Positions 7,155-8,139 of a stretch of DNA of 8,139 nt are shown piece by piece. Under the pieces are notes generated by a model that worked only from the letters and a program-made list of their open reading frames with translations, was not told where the DNA came from and did not search any database. Numbering within the stretch: the stretch's first letter is position 1; the number at the start of each line of letters is the position of its first letter. Source of the stretch: Bacteroidota bacterium (GTDB lineage: Bacteria > Bacteroidota > Ignavibacteria > Ignavibacteriales > Ignavibacteriaceae); NCBI GenBank assembly GCA_021793635.1, contig JAJYSI010000133.1, forward strand, positions 1-8,139. Direction: 5' to 3'. The translations under genes were made by a program, and so were the position numbers.

Positions 7155-7267
7155 TAATTCTTATGTTCCTTTGTTAAATATTATTCAATTCGTCATCAAT
7201 TGATGGAAAAAAGAAATTTTCTCAAAATACAAATCGCGCATCTTCTGCTTTTACTTTTATCTCCATG
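7155..7267. other. Intergenic gap pduS-pduT with 12-bp palindrome
   Basis: This 113-bp spacer is the longest gap inside the cluster. It contains the perfect palindrome CATCAATTGATG (7194-7205), which could be an operator or processing site. On the minus strand, ATG at 7266 opens a 14-codon reading frame ending in TGA at 7222, and the same frame then runs on for 15 more codons to TAA. A second, overlapping frame of 18 codons starts at 7241. None has protein-like support. No classical promoter or intrinsic terminator was recognised. Confidence 0.4.
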
Positions 7268-8139
7268 CTATTCTGTTTTATTTATTATAATTTCTCTGCT
7301 AGTCACTTTTTCTACTATCCCATTGATAGACGCATGAACATTGCTCGAAATTTTCCCGGATGTCTTTGCTATCAAATCATATTTTTTTACCGAATCACCT
7401 TCATTAACAACTGGTTTTGCAGGAGAACCAACATGTTGATCTAACGGAATTTTTACAACCTTTGGATTAATATTTAAATCCTTAAAAGGTCCGTAATCTT
7501 TAAAACTTAATACATCAAGCCTTTGCATTAGCTTTTGGGTCGGTACTTTTCTATACTCATACATAGGATGAACTGTAATATTATCTTCGCTCAACCTTAA
7601 ATTCTGTTCCCTTGCTAATCGCTTTTCAATTACTGCCGCTCCTCTTGGATCCAATCCTTCCGGACACGAATACATGGTACATAAATTACATTCACAACAC
7701 GACAAGTTCCCTACTGAAAGCATGGGTTGTTCTTCTCTGGAAAACATTCGATTACGCATGGCGATTTCAGGTCGAACAGGCTGCCCCAACAAATATCTTG
7801 GACAAAATTCGGTACAATAGCTGCATTGATCACAGCCGGCTTTTGCTATAATATCAGTAGCGTGCTCGTTTGGAAATCTTTTATACATTGTAACACAATA
7901 ATGATCTTCAGGTAATACAATTAGTGCACCTGTACGTTTTGATATTGGTTTGTTAAGATCATCTTCCAAAATTCCCATCATTAATCCGCCAGACCTTATG
8001 ACATAATTAGAAGCTGTAATCTTAAAATATGAAAGTACCTCAGCATATGAAATTCCAATTGGAACCTTAATTGTAGCTGGCTCTTCAACTGCTCCGGCTA
8101 TCGATATGAATTTTTCGGTAACGGCTTTCTTCAATCCTA
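7268..8139 (-). CDS. pduS: PduS/RnfC-like iron-sulfur flavoprotein, 3' part (5' end outside the window)
   Basis: About 290 C-terminal codons of a PduS-type protein (about 450 residues when complete) are visible. The frame is open to the window edge: the TTG at 8134 that could pass for a start is preceded in frame by GGA and lies inside the conserved core, so the gene is truncated by the window. Counting from that TTG, residues about 7-75 form the SLBB domain (ISIAGAVEEPATIKV). Two ferredoxin motifs follow: C101-x2-C104-x2-C107-x3-C111-P, and C146-x2-C149-x2-C152-x4-C157-P. The C-terminal domain (about 229-280) contains HVGSPAKPVVNEGDSVKKYD, a barrel-sandwich hybrid domain as in RnfC. PduS is a flavin and two-cluster NADH dehydrogenase known as the cobalamin reductase of propanediol compartments, and it binds PduT. 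With no diol dehydratase in view, a general NADH-recycling or electron-export role is equally possible. The missing part would hold the NADH/FMN region. Confidence 0.9.
   Translation of the reverse strand, partial: GLKKAVTEKFISIAGAVEEPATIKVPIGISYAEVLSYFKITASNYVIRSGGLMMGILEDDLNKPISKRTGALIVLPEDHYCVTMYKRFPNEHATDIIAKAGCDQCSYCTEFCPRYLLGQPVRPEIAMRNRMFSREEQPMLSVGNLSCCECNLCTMYSCPEGLDPRGAAVIEKRLAREQNLRLSEDNITVHPMYEYRKVPTQKLMQRLDVLSFKDYGPFKDLNINPKVVKIPLDQHVGSPAKPVVNEGDSVKKYDLIAKTSGKISSNVHASINGIVEKVTSREIIINKTE

Noticed and set aside
7222..7266. 14-codon minus-strand frame after pduS, continuing in frame past TGA, considered as a selenocysteine-containing small protein
   Set aside because: It is too short, has no recognisable family, and no SECIS-like hairpin was apparent; TGA serves as a stop elsewhere in the window.
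8132..8134. TTG as the true start of the PduS-like gene
   Set aside because: The reading frame is open upstream to the edge, the TTG falls within the conserved core, and about 150 N-terminal residues of the family would be missing.

Overview
This AT-rich window holds one compact cluster of seven genes, all on the minus strand. It looks like the downstream half of a bacterial microcompartment (BMC) operon for the deoxysugars L-rhamnose and/or L-fucose. Read in the direction of transcription (right to left), the order is: a 5'-truncated PduS/RnfC-like iron-sulfur flavoprotein, a PduT-like tandem-BMC shell protein, a class II fuculose/rhamnulose-1-phosphate aldolase with a C-terminal encapsulation-peptide-like helix, a divergent acetate/propionate-type kinase, a rhamnulokinase, a short LutC-like LUD protein, and a large LutB-like protein fused to a LutA/Dld-like cysteine-rich region. 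Apart from a 113-bp gap between pduS and pduT, the gaps are only 4 to 31 bp, so the last six genes are probably co-transcribed.

Proposed pathway (inference from family knowledge): RhaB phosphorylates L-rhamnulose or L-fuculose, and the aldolase splits the product into DHAP and toxic L-lactaldehyde inside the compartment. Genes outside the window would be expected to supply an acylating aldehyde dehydrogenase and a phosphotransacylase that turn lactaldehyde into lactyl-CoA and lactyl-phosphate. The kinase encoded here would then recover ATP and release lactate, and the Lut-like pair would oxidise lactate to pyruvate. PduS and PduT would move electrons across the shell. The aldolase plus kinase set resembles the planctomycete/verrucomicrobial (PVM and PVM-like) BMC loci. 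PduS/PduT and the Lut genes make this version unusual.

Organism: AT-rich DNA, mostly weak or absent Shine-Dalgarno sequences (the aldolase is the clear exception) and a PVM-like BMC gene set are compatible with the Bacteroidota/Ignavibacteriota (for example Melioribacter-like) or a related FCB/PVC lineage. This is a low-confidence guess, because no rRNA or phylogenetic marker is present.

Layout: 1-179 is the region downstream of the operon, with a direct repeat and a near-perfect palindrome. 180-2396 is the lutB-lutA fusion, 2401-2922 lutC, 2945-4501 rhaB, 4514-5734 the ackA-like gene, 5766-6569 the aldolase, 6585-7154 pduT-like, 7155-7267 a gap with a 12-bp palindrome, and 7268-8139 the 3' part of pduS. 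No RNA gene, insertion sequence or CRISPR array was seen.
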